Shown: positions 44,748 through 54,426 of the stretch, piece by piece
Numbering within the stretch: the stretch's first letter is position 1
Layout: the number at the start of each line of letters is the position of its first letter
Notes under the pieces: generated by a model
Seen by the model: only the letters and a program-made list of their open reading frames with translations
The model's database searches: none
What the model was told of the DNA's origin: nothing
Source: Aliarcobacter faecis
GTDB lineage: Bacteria > Campylobacterota > Campylobacteria > Campylobacterales > Arcobacteraceae
NCBI RefSeq assembly: GCF_013201705.1
Contig: NZ_CP053837.1
Location: forward strand, 124,001-188,000
Direction of reading: 5' to 3'
DNA: 64,000 nt
Position numbers and translations under genes: made by a program

Positions 44748-44861
44748 AAATAATATCCTATAAAAATAAAAATTAAGGGCAAAATTTTATCAAAATTTAT
44801 GGTTTAAAGCAAATTAATAATAAAAAAGTGGTACAATCTAATTAAATTTTAAAGGAAAGTA

Positions 44862-45668
44862 ATGCATATAACAAATCTTTTATCACAATATTTTGGTAAA
44901 TTTGCAAGTAAGAAATTTCCAAGTTTTATTCAAAAGACTATAAATACAAGTTATGTAAAACTTATGAAACTTGATATGACAGAGTTTAAGAATGCTAAAC
45001 ACTATAAGACATTGAATGAGCTTTTTACAAGAGAGTTATTAATAGATAGAAAAATTGATGATTCTGCAAATATCTTTATCTCTCCAACAGATGGGTTAAT
45101 AACTGAATGTGGAAAGCTAGATTTTGATATAGCTTTGCAGATAAAGGGCATGAAATATAGTGTTGAGGAGCTTTTAACATACTATTGTAGTGATAACTTT
45201 GATAAAATTGAGAATGGAGATTTTATGAATTTTTATCTCTCTCCAAAAGATTATCACAGATATCATGCACCAATAGATTTTAAGCTAAAAAAATTAATTC
45301 ATGTTCCAGGAAAATTATATCCAGTAAATTTAAAATATCTAAATAAAGAGTTTGAACTTTTTATACAAAATGAGAGAGTAATTTTAGAGTGTGAAGCTCA
45401 AGGAAAACTATTTTATATGGTTTTTGTTGGAGCTTTAAATGTTGGACAGATGGTATTTACTTTTGAGCCACAAGTTGAAACAAATAGAGATACAAAAGAG
45501 ATAAAAGTTTATAATTATGACAATATAGAAGTTTCAAAAGCTGATTGTTTAGGTTATTTTAAAATGGGTTCAACTGTTGTTATGATTTGGGAAAAAGATT
45601 TTGTAGAGTTAGAAAATCTTTTAAGTAAAGGTGTGAAATTTGGACAAAAGATTTCAAATATAATTTAA
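44862..45668 (+). CDS. psd: Phosphatidylserine decarboxylase proenzyme
   Basis: Makes phosphatidylethanolamine; self-cleaves to form a pyruvoyl group. Seen: FKNAKHYKTLNELFTREL, ISPTDGLITECG, LSPKDYHRYHAP with catalytic His, NERVILEC and the cleavage motif MGST near residue 244 (family (L/M)GST). 268 residues, complete. AAAGGAAAGTAATG start context. Confidence 0.92.
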   Translation: MHITNLLSQYFGKFASKKFPSFIQKTINTSYVKLMKLDMTEFKNAKHYKTLNELFTRELLIDRKIDDSANIFISPTDGLITECGKLDFDIALQIKGMKYSVEELLTYYCSDNFDKIENGDFMNFYLSPKDYHRYHAPIDFKLKKLIHVPGKLYPVNLKYLNKEFELFIQNERVILECEAQGKLFYMVFVGALNVGQMVFTFEPQVETNRDTKEIKVYNYDNIEVSKADCLGYFKMGSTVVMIWEKDFVELENLLSKGVKFGQKISNII

Positions 45669-45698
45669 TTATAAAATGTATATAAGTAATAATATAAG

Positions 45699-47732
45699 AT
45701 GAATACAAAACTTTTTTTTAAAATCGCTTGGTTATTAATTGTTAGCCTTTTATTATATATAGCATTTGTTATATTTTTTTTATCTCCCAAAATAAATAAT
45801 TATTTATCAAATATTGAATTAGAAATATCAAAAGGACAATTTGAAAGAATAGTACAAGCAATAAATAATGAATCAAGAAAATATGAAGAAAAAGAGCAAT
45901 TAATAGAGCAAGTAAAACTAATAGTTTCTAGTTTAACTTTAGGAAAAGCAGGATACATTTTTATTTTTGATGATAAAGGGAAAATTATTTTTGATCCAAG
46001 TGGAGAGTTTTCTTCAAAATCTTTGGAAGATGTAATAATTCCAGGGGTTGGAAAAAAATATCTTTATGAAGAAATGAAAGCCCATGCTATTACAAAAGAG
46101 CCACTTGAGTATGAATGGAATAGGATTTATGACCCATATAATTATAACTATAAAAAGATATCTTGGATAGTTCATAATGATAAATTCAACTGGTATATAG
46201 CTTCAAATGTATATAAAGATGATTTTTTAAATTTTACTGCAGGGGTTAATTCTTTAATTCTAAATATTTCAGTTCTTCTCTTTGGAGTTTTAACTCTAAT
46301 TGGAGTTTTTATTACTGTTAAAATAGTTGCTCCTATTAACAAAATGCTAACTGAAGTAAATAAAATAAATGTAGTTTCTAGTTTAGATAAAACAGAAAAA
46401 TCTAAAGATGAAATAGTTTATTTATCTAAACAATTTAATACTTTAGTTGATGAAGTAGAAGCGAATAGAAAAAATATTGAGATTCAAGAAAAAGTATTTA
46501 AAAATAGGCTTTATATAGATTCTTTAACAGGAATTAAAAATAGAATAGCTTTAGAAGATGATATTAAAAATTGTGAGTTTGTTTCTATTGTTTTAATAGA
46601 TATTGACTCTTTTGCTGATATAAATGAACTTTATGGATTTAATGTTGGTGATTTAGTTTTAGTTGAAACAGCAAAAGTTTTAAATAATTTTTCAGAAAAA
46701 TTTGGAGTTACTCCTTATCGATTATATGGAAATGTATTTGCTCTTGTAAATACAACAATGATGAATTTTTCAAGATATGATGAGTTTATTAGTGAAAGTT
46801 TAAAAGTTTTTAAAGAGAAACCAATATATGTAGAAAAAGAGAATTTGGAGCTTTTTATAAATGTTACTTTGGGAATTTCTATTGCCCAAGAAGACCCTGT
46901 AAAAACAGCAACAATAGCTCTAAATAAAGCTAAGAAATCAAATAAAAGATTTTTTGTATATAACACAGAAATAGATACAAAAGAGTCAATTAAGAACTCT
47001 ATTTATTGGAGAGAAAAGATTAAAGAAGCTATTGCAAATGATTGTGTAATTCCATTTTTTCAACCAATTTTTAATACTGAAAATAAGATTGTAAAATATG
47101 AAGCTTTAATGAGAATAAAAGATTTTGATATGCATGGAAAAGAGATATTTCATCTTCCATATCTATTTTTAGATACAGCTTTTAAAACAAAGCAGTATTT
47201 AAATCTTGTAAATCAGATGCTAGGAAAGATTATAGTACTTTTGCCAACAACAGAAAAATTTATCTCATTTAATATTAGTTTTGATGATATTATGAATAAT
47301 GATTTTATAGATATGTTAGATAAATATATAGATAAACTAGATATTGAAAATAAGGCAAAATTGGTTTTTGAGATTTTAGAGAGTGACTCTATAAATGAGT
47401 ATCAAATTCTTGATGATTTTGTAAGTAAATATAGAAAACAGGGTATAAAAATAGCAATTGATGATTTTGGAACAGGATATTCTAATTTTGCACATATTTT
47501 AAAAATTAGGCCAGATTTTATAAAAATTGATGGTTCTTTAATTAAAAATATTACAACAGATAAAAACTCAAGTGAAATGGTAAAATCAATTATTGATTTT
47601 TCAAAAGCTTTAAATATTAAAATTACGGCAGAGTTTGTTCATAGTGTAGAAGTTTACAAAAGATTATTAGATTTAAAAGTAGATGAGTTTCAAGGTTTTT
47701 ATTTAGGAAGACCAGAAGCAACAATAGAGTAG
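45699..47732 (+). CDS. Cache-GGDEF(degenerate)-EAL cyclic-di-GMP protein
   Basis: 677 residues. Membrane helix near 10-30, periplasmic Cache-like sensor (about 30-180, with GKAGYIFIFDDKGKIIFDP), second helix near 190-210, HAMP, then a GGDEF domain whose active motif is replaced by YGNVF near 340 and an EAL domain with YEALMRI near 467, DDFGTGYSNF and KIDGSLI. So cyclase activity should be lost while phosphodiesterase residues look intact. Likely an envelope-signal-responsive c-di-GMP phosphodiesterase. Confidence 0.87.
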   Translation: MNTKLFFKIAWLLIVSLLLYIAFVIFFLSPKINNYLSNIELEISKGQFERIVQAINNESRKYEEKEQLIEQVKLIVSSLTLGKAGYIFIFDDKGKIIFDPSGEFSSKSLEDVIIPGVGKKYLYEEMKAHAITKEPLEYEWNRIYDPYNYNYKKISWIVHNDKFNWYIASNVYKDDFLNFTAGVNSLILNISVLLFGVLTLIGVFITVKIVAPINKMLTEVNKINVVSSLDKTEKSKDEIVYLSKQFNTLVDEVEANRKNIEIQEKVFKNRLYIDSLTGIKNRIALEDDIKNCEFVSIVLIDIDSFADINELYGFNVGDLVLVETAKVLNNFSEKFGVTPYRLYGNVFALVNTTMMNFSRYDEFISESLKVFKEKPIYVEKENLELFINVTLGISIAQEDPVKTATIALNKAKKSNKRFFVYNTEIDTKESIKNSIYWREKIKEAIANDCVIPFFQPIFNTENKIVKYEALMRIKDFDMHGKEIFHLPYLFLDTAFKTKQYLNLVNQMLGKIIVLLPTTEKFISFNISFDDIMNNDFIDMLDKYIDKLDIENKAKLVFEILESDSINEYQILDDFVSKYRKQGIKIAIDDFGTGYSNFAHILKIRPDFIKIDGSLIKNITTDKNSSEMVKSIIDFSKALNIKITAEFVHSVEVYKRLLDLKVDEFQGFYLGRPEATIE

Positions 47733-47794
47733 TTTAATCGAATAGAAAGTATATTTTAGTAAAAATTGATAAACTTAAATACTAAGGAGAATTT

Positions 47795-48019
47795 ATGTCA
47801 CAAACTACAAAAATAACAGAACTTGATTTAGCTGGAACAAAACAAGGGAAGATTATTGTTTCAAATGTAACTGAGCCTTATGGAAAAGATACAGATGATG
47901 TTGTAAGTATTGCAATTGCATTAAATGGTGAAGATATTCAATGGAAAGCTCACATTCCTTATGAAAATATTGATGGAGTGATTGAAGCTTTAAAAAAAGC
48001 AAAAGAGCTTAAAAAATAA
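47795..48019 (+). CDS. Small conserved-looking protein of unknown function
   Basis: 74 residues, soluble, with a beta-rich start and a helical end (IDGVIEALKKAKELKK). AAGGAG ribosome site 7 bases before the ATG and a distinct gap on each side support a real gene. No family recognised. It precedes the rimB-like/rimK pair on the same strand. Confidence 0.6.
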   Translation: MSQTTKITELDLAGTKQGKIIVSNVTEPYGKDTDDVVSIAIALNGEDIQWKAHIPYENIDGVIEALKKAKELKK

Positions 48020-48069
48020 TATTTAAAACTCTTTTTCTTGTGATATAATTAAGTAAAAAAAGGCTTGTT

Positions 48070-48483
48070 ATGTCACAACTACAAATAATAGGAAGAATTG
48101 AACCAATATCAATTTTGGATTTAGAACTTTTTGATTTAGATTCAAAAATTGATACAGGTGCCTATTCTAACTCTCTACATTGTGATGATATAACTATAAA
48201 AGATGAATTTGTAACTTTTAGACTCTTAGATAAAGTTCATCCAGCATATCATAATAAAATAGTACAAATGCCACTTTATATTGAGAAAAAAGTGAAGAGT
48301 TCAAATGGAACTATACAAAAAAGAGCATTTATTCAAGTAAAAGTAAAATTTGCAAATAAAACTTATAAAACTATAGTCTCTTTGACAAATCGTGCTGATA
48401 TGAAATATCCAATGTTAATTGGAAGAAAATTTCTCAAAAATCGTTTTTTAGTTGATGTATCAAAAAAGAATTTAACAAGATAG
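48070..48483 (+). CDS. RimB-like retropepsin-fold protease (ATP-dependent zinc protease family)
   Basis: 137 residues. KIDTGAYSNSLHC contains the DTGA aspartyl-protease-like motif (near 28-31), and NRADMKYPMLIGRKFLKNRFLVD is the family C-terminal segment (PF05618). Family members process the poly-glutamate tails added by RimK. It is followed by rimK after 9 bases, which supports this role. Confidence 0.8.
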   Translation: MSQLQIIGRIEPISILDLELFDLDSKIDTGAYSNSLHCDDITIKDEFVTFRLLDKVHPAYHNKIVQMPLYIEKKVKSSNGTIQKRAFIQVKVKFANKTYKTIVSLTNRADMKYPMLIGRKFLKNRFLVDVSKKNLTR

Positions 48484-48492
48484 GAATTAAAA

Positions 48493-49425
48493 ATGTTAGT
48501 TTATATTTTATCAAGAAATGAAGAACTTTATTCTACAAAAAGATTGTATGAAGAGGCAAAAAATAAAGGTTGGGAAGTAAAAGTTATTGACTATCTAAAA
48601 TGTACAATTGAGATTATGAAAAATGAATTAGTTGTAAATTATGAAGGAAAAGTTTTACCAATCCCAGATGCAATAGTGCCTAGAATTGGAGCAAGTAGAA
48701 CTTTTTTCGGAGCTGCAATGGTAAGACACTTTGAGATGCAAGATGTTTTTTCAACAACTGGAAATTTAGCTCTTACAAGAAGTAGAGATAAACTTAGAAG
48801 CCTTCAAGTTTTATCAAAAAATGGAGTAGATTTGCCAAGAACAGTTTTTGCATCAAATAAATCAAATGCAAAAGATGTTATTGCTTTAAGTGGAGGGACA
48901 CCTTTAGTTTTAAAAATTCTTGAAGGAACACAAGGAGTTGGAGTTGTACTTGTAGATAGTAAAAAAGCTGCAAAATCTGTTCTTGATGCTTTTTATGGAA
49001 TGGATGTAAATTTGCTTGTTCAAGAGTATATAGAAGAAGCAGGAGGAAGTGATATAAGGGTTTTTGTTGTAGATGGTGAAGTAGTTGCTGCTATGAAACG
49101 ACAAGGAGCTGAAGGAGATTTTAGGTCAAATCTTCATCAAGGTGGAAATGCAACAATTTATAAATTAAATAGAAAAGAAAAAGCTACTGCTTTAGCTGCA
49201 GCAAAAGCCATGGGGCTTGGAGTTTGTGGTGTTGATATGATAATTTCAAAAAGAGGACCTCTTGTTATGGAGGTAAATTCAAGTCCAGGGCTTGAAGGTA
49301 TTGAAAAATCAACAGGAATAAATGTAGCAGGAAAAGTTATGGATTATATAGAAAAGAATTTAAAACCTAGTTGTCCTATAAATCCTACAAAAAGAAAAAT
49401 AAAAAAAGATACAATTGGTGCATAA
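48493..49425 (+). CDS. rimK: ATP-grasp ligase RimK
   Basis: Adds glutamates to a protein C-terminus (ribosomal protein S6 in E. coli). ATP-grasp motifs: PLVLKILEGTQGVGVVLV, VQEYIEEAGGSDIRVFVV, GDFRSNLHQGG and metal-binding VMEVNSSPGLEGIE. 310 residues, standard. Directly downstream of a RimB-like protease. Ends in a bidirectional terminator. Confidence 0.9.
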   Translation: MLVYILSRNEELYSTKRLYEEAKNKGWEVKVIDYLKCTIEIMKNELVVNYEGKVLPIPDAIVPRIGASRTFFGAAMVRHFEMQDVFSTTGNLALTRSRDKLRSLQVLSKNGVDLPRTVFASNKSNAKDVIALSGGTPLVLKILEGTQGVGVVLVDSKKAAKSVLDAFYGMDVNLLVQEYIEEAGGSDIRVFVVDGEVVAAMKRQGAEGDFRSNLHQGGNATIYKLNRKEKATALAAAKAMGLGVCGVDMIISKRGPLVMEVNSSPGLEGIEKSTGINVAGKVMDYIEKNLKPSCPINPTKRKIKKDTIGA

Positions 49426-49430
49426 GGTAT

Positions 49431-49460
49431 AGACTTTAGTTTATTTATAAGCTAAAGTCT
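49431..49460. terminator. Bidirectional terminator, rimK / rhodanese
   Basis: AGACTTTAG (49431-49439), 12-base loop, CTAAAGTCT (49452-49460), perfect 9-bp stem in the convergent gap, overlapping the rhodanese 3' end. Confidence 0.6.
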
Positions 49461-49797
49461 CTCTATTTTCATCTAACCAAAGGGCAATTCCCCCATATAA
49501 ATGGGCTACATTTGTATATCCTTGTTCTATTAAAAAGTTTCCAATCATTTTAGTTCTATTTGCATGTGCACAAATTAAGATAAACATTTGATCTTTTGAT
49601 TTTACATATTTTTGGAATTCACTTAACCATTTTTCAATATTATAATTTCCAAAATCATCAAAGAATGTAAGTGCTATACTGTTCTTTATAATTCCAGTAT
49701 TTATAAACTCACTCTCTCTTCTTACATCTATCATTACAACATTTTCATTTATTAATTGCTCTACTTCCTTTGGATATAAATCGATTAAATTTGTCAT
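49441..49797 (-). CDS. Single-domain rhodanese-like sulfurtransferase
   Basis: 118 residues, cytosolic. MIDVRRESEF near 22-31, active-site loop CAHANRT (Cys near 85) and LYGGIALWLDENR at the end. Six-residue loop as in single-domain sulfurtransferases such as GlpE/PspE. AAGGAG before the ATG on the minus strand. Confidence 0.85.
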   Translation of the reverse strand: MTNLIDLYPKEVEQLINENVVMIDVRRESEFINTGIIKNSIALTFFDDFGNYNIEKWLSEFQKYVKSKDQMFILICAHANRTKMIGNFLIEQGYTNVAHLYGGIALWLDENRETLAYK

Positions 49798-49927
49798 ATT
49801 TTCTCCTTAAAAATAAAATATTATCATAAAAATTTATAATTTATTTAAAATTAAATGTTATAAATATTAATAAACAAACTCTTTACAAAGATTAAATATA
49901 ATAAAACAAAAATAAAGAAAGGAAGAG

Positions 49928-50290
49928 ATGAAAAAGTATTTGTTTATTTTCTTATTATCAATTACAGCACTTTTTTCTTATGAAGAGCTAACAATTGATA
50001 ATTTTAATGAAAAAATAAAAGGGAAGAATGTAATTATTGATTTTTATGCACCTTGGTGCCCACCTTGTAAAGTATTAGCAAATAATTTAGAGGATTTTGA
50101 GATACAAAAACCAGATAATGTTCAAATTTTTAAAGTAAATATTGATAATGAGTTGTTTTTGGCAAAAAAATATGGGGTTAGAAAGTTACCAACTTTAATA
50201 TATTTTAAAGATGGAAAACCTTTAAAACAAGATGTCGGAGTAAAAACTGTAGAAGAACTTTTAGAAGTTAGTAAGAATGAGTTTAAATAA
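49928..50290 (+). CDS. Periplasmic thioredoxin
   Basis: 120 residues with signal peptide MKKYLFIFLLSITALFS, then a thioredoxin fold with active site APWCPPCK (C-P-P-C near 47-50) and cis-Pro region VRKLPTLIYF. Preceded by a TATAAT at 49897-49902 and AAAGGAAGAG. Ten bases before dsbD, so it probably receives electrons from that protein. Confidence 0.88.
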   Translation: MKKYLFIFLLSITALFSYEELTIDNFNEKIKGKNVIIDFYAPWCPPCKVLANNLEDFEIQKPDNVQIFKVNIDNELFLAKKYGVRKLPTLIYFKDGKPLKQDVGVKTVEELLEVSKNEFK

Positions 50291-50299
50291 GGATAAAAA

Positions 50300-52075
50300 T
50301 TGAGAAAAATTGTTTTATTATTGATGCTTTTTGTCTATTCTTTTTCTCTTGAATTAGGGAATAAAGTACTAGAACCCGAAGAGGCTTTTAAAGTTAATTT
50401 TGAAAAGCAAGAAGATAGATTAAATATCAAGTTAGAATTAGGAAAAGATATTTATTTGTATGATGATAAATTACAAGTAAATATTACTAAACCAAAGAAG
50501 ATTGAACTTATAAAAGAGTTAAATCTTCCAAAACCAGTAGAATATGATGAATTTATTGTACATTTTGATGGTTTAAATATAGAGATTCCATATACTCTTT
50601 TAAAATCTAAAATAGATTCAAAAAAATATGAAATAGAGTTTAAATTTCAAGGCTGTTCAAAAGCAGGGCTTTGTTATGCACCTATGAGTGAAAAACAAGT
50701 AATCTTCTTTGAATCAGATGTAAAAGAGCAAATTATTGAACAATCAAAAGATGAAATTGTACAAAAAGATGAGATTCTTTTAACAAATAATGAAAATTTA
50801 AATGAGACTGATAGTATTGCACAAGTTTTCAAAGATTCAAGTACTTTGATAGTTCTTGCTACTTTCTTTGGTTTTGGATTACTTTTATCATTTACTCCTT
50901 GTGTTTTTCCTATGATTCCTATTTTATCCTCAATTATAGTAAAAGCTTCACAAAATGAAAATATGAGTGCTAAAAAAGGCTTTTTTATGTCATTAGTTTA
51001 TGTTCTTGCTATGAGTATGGCATATACAATAGCTGGAATTATTGCAGGTGTTTTTGGAGCAAATTTACAAGCCACTCTACAAAATCCTTATGTTTTAGTA
51101 ATATTTGCTTTAGTTTTTGTAGCTTTAGCTTTTTCTATGTTTGGATATTTTGAAATAAGACTTCCAAGTGCTTTACAATCAAAAATAAATAAAACAACAG
51201 AAGGAAAAGAGAAACAAGGTATTGTTGGAATTGCAATTATGGGATTCTTATCTGCTTTAATTGTTGGACCTTGTGTAGCTCCACCACTTGCAGGTGCTTT
51301 GGTTTATATAGGACAAACGGGTGATGCTATTTTAGGTGGAATAGCTTTATTTGTTCTTAGTTTAGGAATGGGAGTTCCTCTTTTATTAATTGGTTTAGGT
51401 GCAGGTAAATTTATGCCAAAACCAGGTGGTTGGATGGAAAGTGTTACAAAAATCTTTGGAATAATTATGTTAGGAGTTGCTATTTGGCTTCTTGATAGAG
51501 TTATAAATCCAAGCTTAGCTATGTATTTATGGGCATTATTATTTTTAGGAACAGGTATTTATCTAAAAATTTATACACATATTATTTCAAAATTAATTTC
51601 AACTGTTATATTTATCTTGGGTGTTATTCTATTTGTAGGAGCAGTAAGTGGTGCTACAAATCCACTAAAACCTCTTGATAAATTTACAAGTGGAGTAGCT
51701 GTAGCTTCTACTCAAAAATTGAGTTTTACAAAAGTACAAAATTTAACTCAATTAGAAGATGCTATAAAAAAATCTTCAAAACCAGTATTACTTGATTTTT
51801 GGGCTTCTTGGTGTGTATCTTGTAAAGAGTTAGATGAGATTACATTTAAAGATAGTGAAGTTATAGCAAAACTTCAAAACTTTACACTTTTAAAAGTTGA
51901 TGTTACACAAAATAGTGATGATGATAAAGAAATACAGAAAAAATTTGGAATAGTTGGACCACCTGCACTTATTTTTTGGGATGTAAATAAACAAGAGGTG
52001 AAAAGTGCGAAAATAGTTGGATATAAAAATCCAAAAGAGTTTTTGGAAATTATAAATAAAAATTTTCAAAATTAA
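50300..52075 (+). CDS. dsbD: Thiol:disulfide interchange protein DsbD
   Basis: Moves electrons from cytosolic thioredoxin to periplasmic reductases. Signal peptide (1-17), N-terminal domain with GCSKAGLCYAP cysteine pair, eight membrane helices from about residue 178 with FTPCVFPMIPIL and GPCVAPPLAG, and a C-terminal thioredoxin domain with FWASWCVSCKEL. 591 residues; all three cysteine pairs are intact. TTG start after AAGGATAAAAA. Confidence 0.93.
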   Translation: MRKIVLLLMLFVYSFSLELGNKVLEPEEAFKVNFEKQEDRLNIKLELGKDIYLYDDKLQVNITKPKKIELIKELNLPKPVEYDEFIVHFDGLNIEIPYTLLKSKIDSKKYEIEFKFQGCSKAGLCYAPMSEKQVIFFESDVKEQIIEQSKDEIVQKDEILLTNNENLNETDSIAQVFKDSSTLIVLATFFGFGLLLSFTPCVFPMIPILSSIIVKASQNENMSAKKGFFMSLVYVLAMSMAYTIAGIIAGVFGANLQATLQNPYVLVIFALVFVALAFSMFGYFEIRLPSALQSKINKTTEGKEKQGIVGIAIMGFLSALIVGPCVAPPLAGALVYIGQTGDAILGGIALFVLSLGMGVPLLLIGLGAGKFMPKPGGWMESVTKIFGIIMLGVAIWLLDRVINPSLAMYLWALLFLGTGIYLKIYTHIISKLISTVIFILGVILFVGAVSGATNPLKPLDKFTSGVAVASTQKLSFTKVQNLTQLEDAIKKSSKPVLLDFWASWCVSCKELDEITFKDSEVIAKLQNFTLLKVDVTQNSDDDKEIQKKFGIVGPPALIFWDVNKQEVKSAKIVGYKNPKEFLEIINKNFQN

Positions 52076-52118
52076 ATAATATTTATATATAATAAATCCT
52101 TCTTTTTTAGGATTTATT

Positions 52119-52865
52119 ATGGACTTAAATAGTGATTTTTTAATCGTCTTATCAATAATTTTATTTTTCTCTTCTTTAATTCAAGGAAGTCTTGGTTTTG
52201 GTTTTCCCCTTATTGCAACACCACTTCTTGCTATGATTACAGATATGAAAACGGCAGTTTTATATGTAGCTATTCCGACACTACTAATTAATATAATAGC
52301 TATTTTTAGTGAAGGTAATTTTTTTAATGCTATAAAAAAATTTTATCCTCTAGCTAGTTTTGGAATGATAGGAAGTGCAATAGGAACACAAATTCTTATT
52401 TATAGTAGTTCAGAATTTTTTAAGATACTACTAGCTTGTACAATTCTTTTTTATTTGCTTATTCAGAAATTTAAATTTGAGATGACTTGGGTTAGAGATA
52501 AACCAAAAACTTCTTTAGTTATATTTGGGCTTAGTGCAGGAATTATTGGTGGCTTGACCAATGTTATGGCAATAGTTTTATTAATTTATTCCTTAGAGTT
52601 AAAACATACAAGAAAAGATGTAATTCAATCAACAAATATATGCTTTTTATCTGGAAAGCTTATTCAAATAGTAATTTTTATATTCCATGATTCATTTACA
52701 CAAGAGATATTAACAATATCTTTGAGTAGCCTAATAGTAGTTGTAATAGCTATGTTTATAGGGCTTAAAATAAAAAATAAGATTCCTCAAGATAGCTATA
52801 GAAAGATTATTAAAGTATTTTTATTTTTAATTGCAATTTCTTTAATTTATCAAACAATTTTTTAA
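52119..52865 (+). CDS. TauE/SafE family sulfite exporter-like permease
   Basis: 248 residues, about eight membrane helices. SLIQGSLGFGFPLIATPLL near the N-terminus and GLSAGIIGGLTNVMAIVLLIY in the second half are the two TauE/SafE repeats. Transports small anions or organic sulfonates in known members; the substrate here is unknown. Own transcription unit ending at a strong hairpin. Confidence 0.85.
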   Translation: MDLNSDFLIVLSIILFFSSLIQGSLGFGFPLIATPLLAMITDMKTAVLYVAIPTLLINIIAIFSEGNFFNAIKKFYPLASFGMIGSAIGTQILIYSSSEFFKILLACTILFYLLIQKFKFEMTWVRDKPKTSLVIFGLSAGIIGGLTNVMAIVLLIYSLELKHTRKDVIQSTNICFLSGKLIQIVIFIFHDSFTQEILTISLSSLIVVVIAMFIGLKIKNKIPQDSYRKIIKVFLFLIAISLIYQTIF

Positions 52866-52888
52866 AAGAGAGAAAACTCTCTTTTAAA
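52861..52888. terminator. Strong bidirectional terminator
   Basis: TTTAAAAGAGAG, loop AAAA, CTCTCTTTTAAA: perfect 12-bp stem with T-tracts either side, between the convergent TauE/SafE and DASS genes. Confidence 0.85.
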
Positions 52889-52892
52889 CTTC

Positions 52893-54299
52893 TTATATAA
52901 ATATAAATACACCTATAATCATAGTTATTAAATATAATATACCAAAAATACCACCTAATGCCCACCATTTTGCTTGAGAAATATATCCAGCACCATACCA
53001 AATAGGAGAAGGACCAGTTCCATAAGGAGTGATAATTCCCATAACTCCTAAAGTTCCTGCAAAAATAATTGTAAATGGAATTATTTGTTCAGCAGGTAAA
53101 AGTGTAGATGCAATAACCATAAATAAAGGTACTAATGCAGTAACATGAGCAGTTACACTTGCAAAAAAGTAGTGTAAAAGGAAAAATAAAATTATTAGAG
53201 CAATAATTAAAGATGTTGCACTCAAATCTGATAGCATAACTTGAGAATTTTTACCTATATAATCTAAAATACCAACTTTTTTTAACCCATCAGCCATAGC
53301 AACTAAAGTAGAGAACCAAATAAATACATTAAATGCTGCTTTATCTGAAAGTAAGTCATCCCAAGTGATAACCCCTGATAAAACCATTATTGAAACAATA
53401 CAAATAGCTGTTGTTGTAGCATCTACACCAAACTCTTTTCCAAATATCCAGAAAATAAGAGCAACTGTTGCTAAAGTAGCCATTAAATACTCTTTAAATG
53501 TAATTGAACCTAGCTTTTTTAACTCTTCTGCTGCCCAAGCTGGAGCTTCTGGAGATTTTTTTTGTGTAGGTGGGTATATAACATAAGTAAGCCAAGGAGT
53601 TAGTAAAAATAAAGGAATCATTAAAGGAATCATAACTTTTGCCCACTCCATCCAAGTTATAGTATGACCACTATTTTTTGCAATTAAATCTACAGCTAAT
53701 AAGTTTGGAGCAAGTGCAGTTAAGAACATAGAACTTGTAACACAAGTTGTTGCTATTGCAACCCAAGAGATATAAGAACCAATTTTTCGCGGGTTCTCAT
53801 TTGGAAATGAGTTAAAAATTTGAGGTATATTAATAGCTACTGGATACACACTACCACCACTTCTTGCAGTATTTGATGGCATAAATGGAGCAAGAATTAA
53901 ATCAGAAAATGCAACAGCATATCCTAATCCTAATGTACTTTTCCCCATATATTTAACCATAAGTAAAGATACTCTTTTACCAAGACCTGTTTTTTTATAT
54001 CCAAGTGCAAACATAAAAGCAGCAAAGATTAACCAAATAACACTATTCCCAAATCCTGATAATGCCCAGTTGATACTCTCTTTAGAGTTTCCAACTAAGC
54101 CTAAAAGGGCAACAATAGAAACACCAGTAAAACCTACAAGAGCTGCTGGAACAGGTTCAAGAATAAGCCCAATAACAACTGCTAAAAATATTGCTAAAAA
54201 ATGCCATGCATTTGAAGATAAACCTTCAGGTACAGGAATAAACCACAAGGCAATTGCTACTAATACAGGTATTAATAGTTTTATAGCTTGTTTTGACAT
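52893..54299 (-). CDS. DASS/CitT family sodium:dicarboxylate or anion symporter
   Basis: 468 residues, about 12-14 membrane helices. FMPSNTARSGGSVYP (first SNT motif) and ITPYGTGPSPIWYGAGYI (second repeat motif) are the DASS/DIT signatures of 2-oxoglutarate/malate-type translocators. ATG after AGGAGG on the minus strand. Substrate likely a C4-C6 dicarboxylate. Confidence 0.88.
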   Translation of the reverse strand: MSKQAIKLLIPVLVAIALWFIPVPEGLSSNAWHFLAIFLAVVIGLILEPVPAALVGFTGVSIVALLGLVGNSKESINWALSGFGNSVIWLIFAAFMFALGYKKTGLGKRVSLLMVKYMGKSTLGLGYAVAFSDLILAPFMPSNTARSGGSVYPVAINIPQIFNSFPNENPRKIGSYISWVAIATTCVTSSMFLTALAPNLLAVDLIAKNSGHTITWMEWAKVMIPLMIPLFLLTPWLTYVIYPPTQKKSPEAPAWAAEELKKLGSITFKEYLMATLATVALIFWIFGKEFGVDATTTAICIVSIMVLSGVITWDDLLSDKAAFNVFIWFSTLVAMADGLKKVGILDYIGKNSQVMLSDLSATSLIIALIILFFLLHYFFASVTAHVTALVPLFMVIASTLLPAEQIIPFTIIFAGTLGVMGIITPYGTGPSPIWYGAGYISQAKWWALGGIFGILYLITMIIGVFIFI

Positions 54300-54426
54300 A
54301 AATCCTCCTAATATAAATATTAAGTTATTATAATATATTTTTTTAGTATATAATTTTAAGTAAATCTTTAAAATCCTAAATCTAAGCCCTTTTTGATATA
54401 CTATATATAAAAAACTGGAGGAAAAA

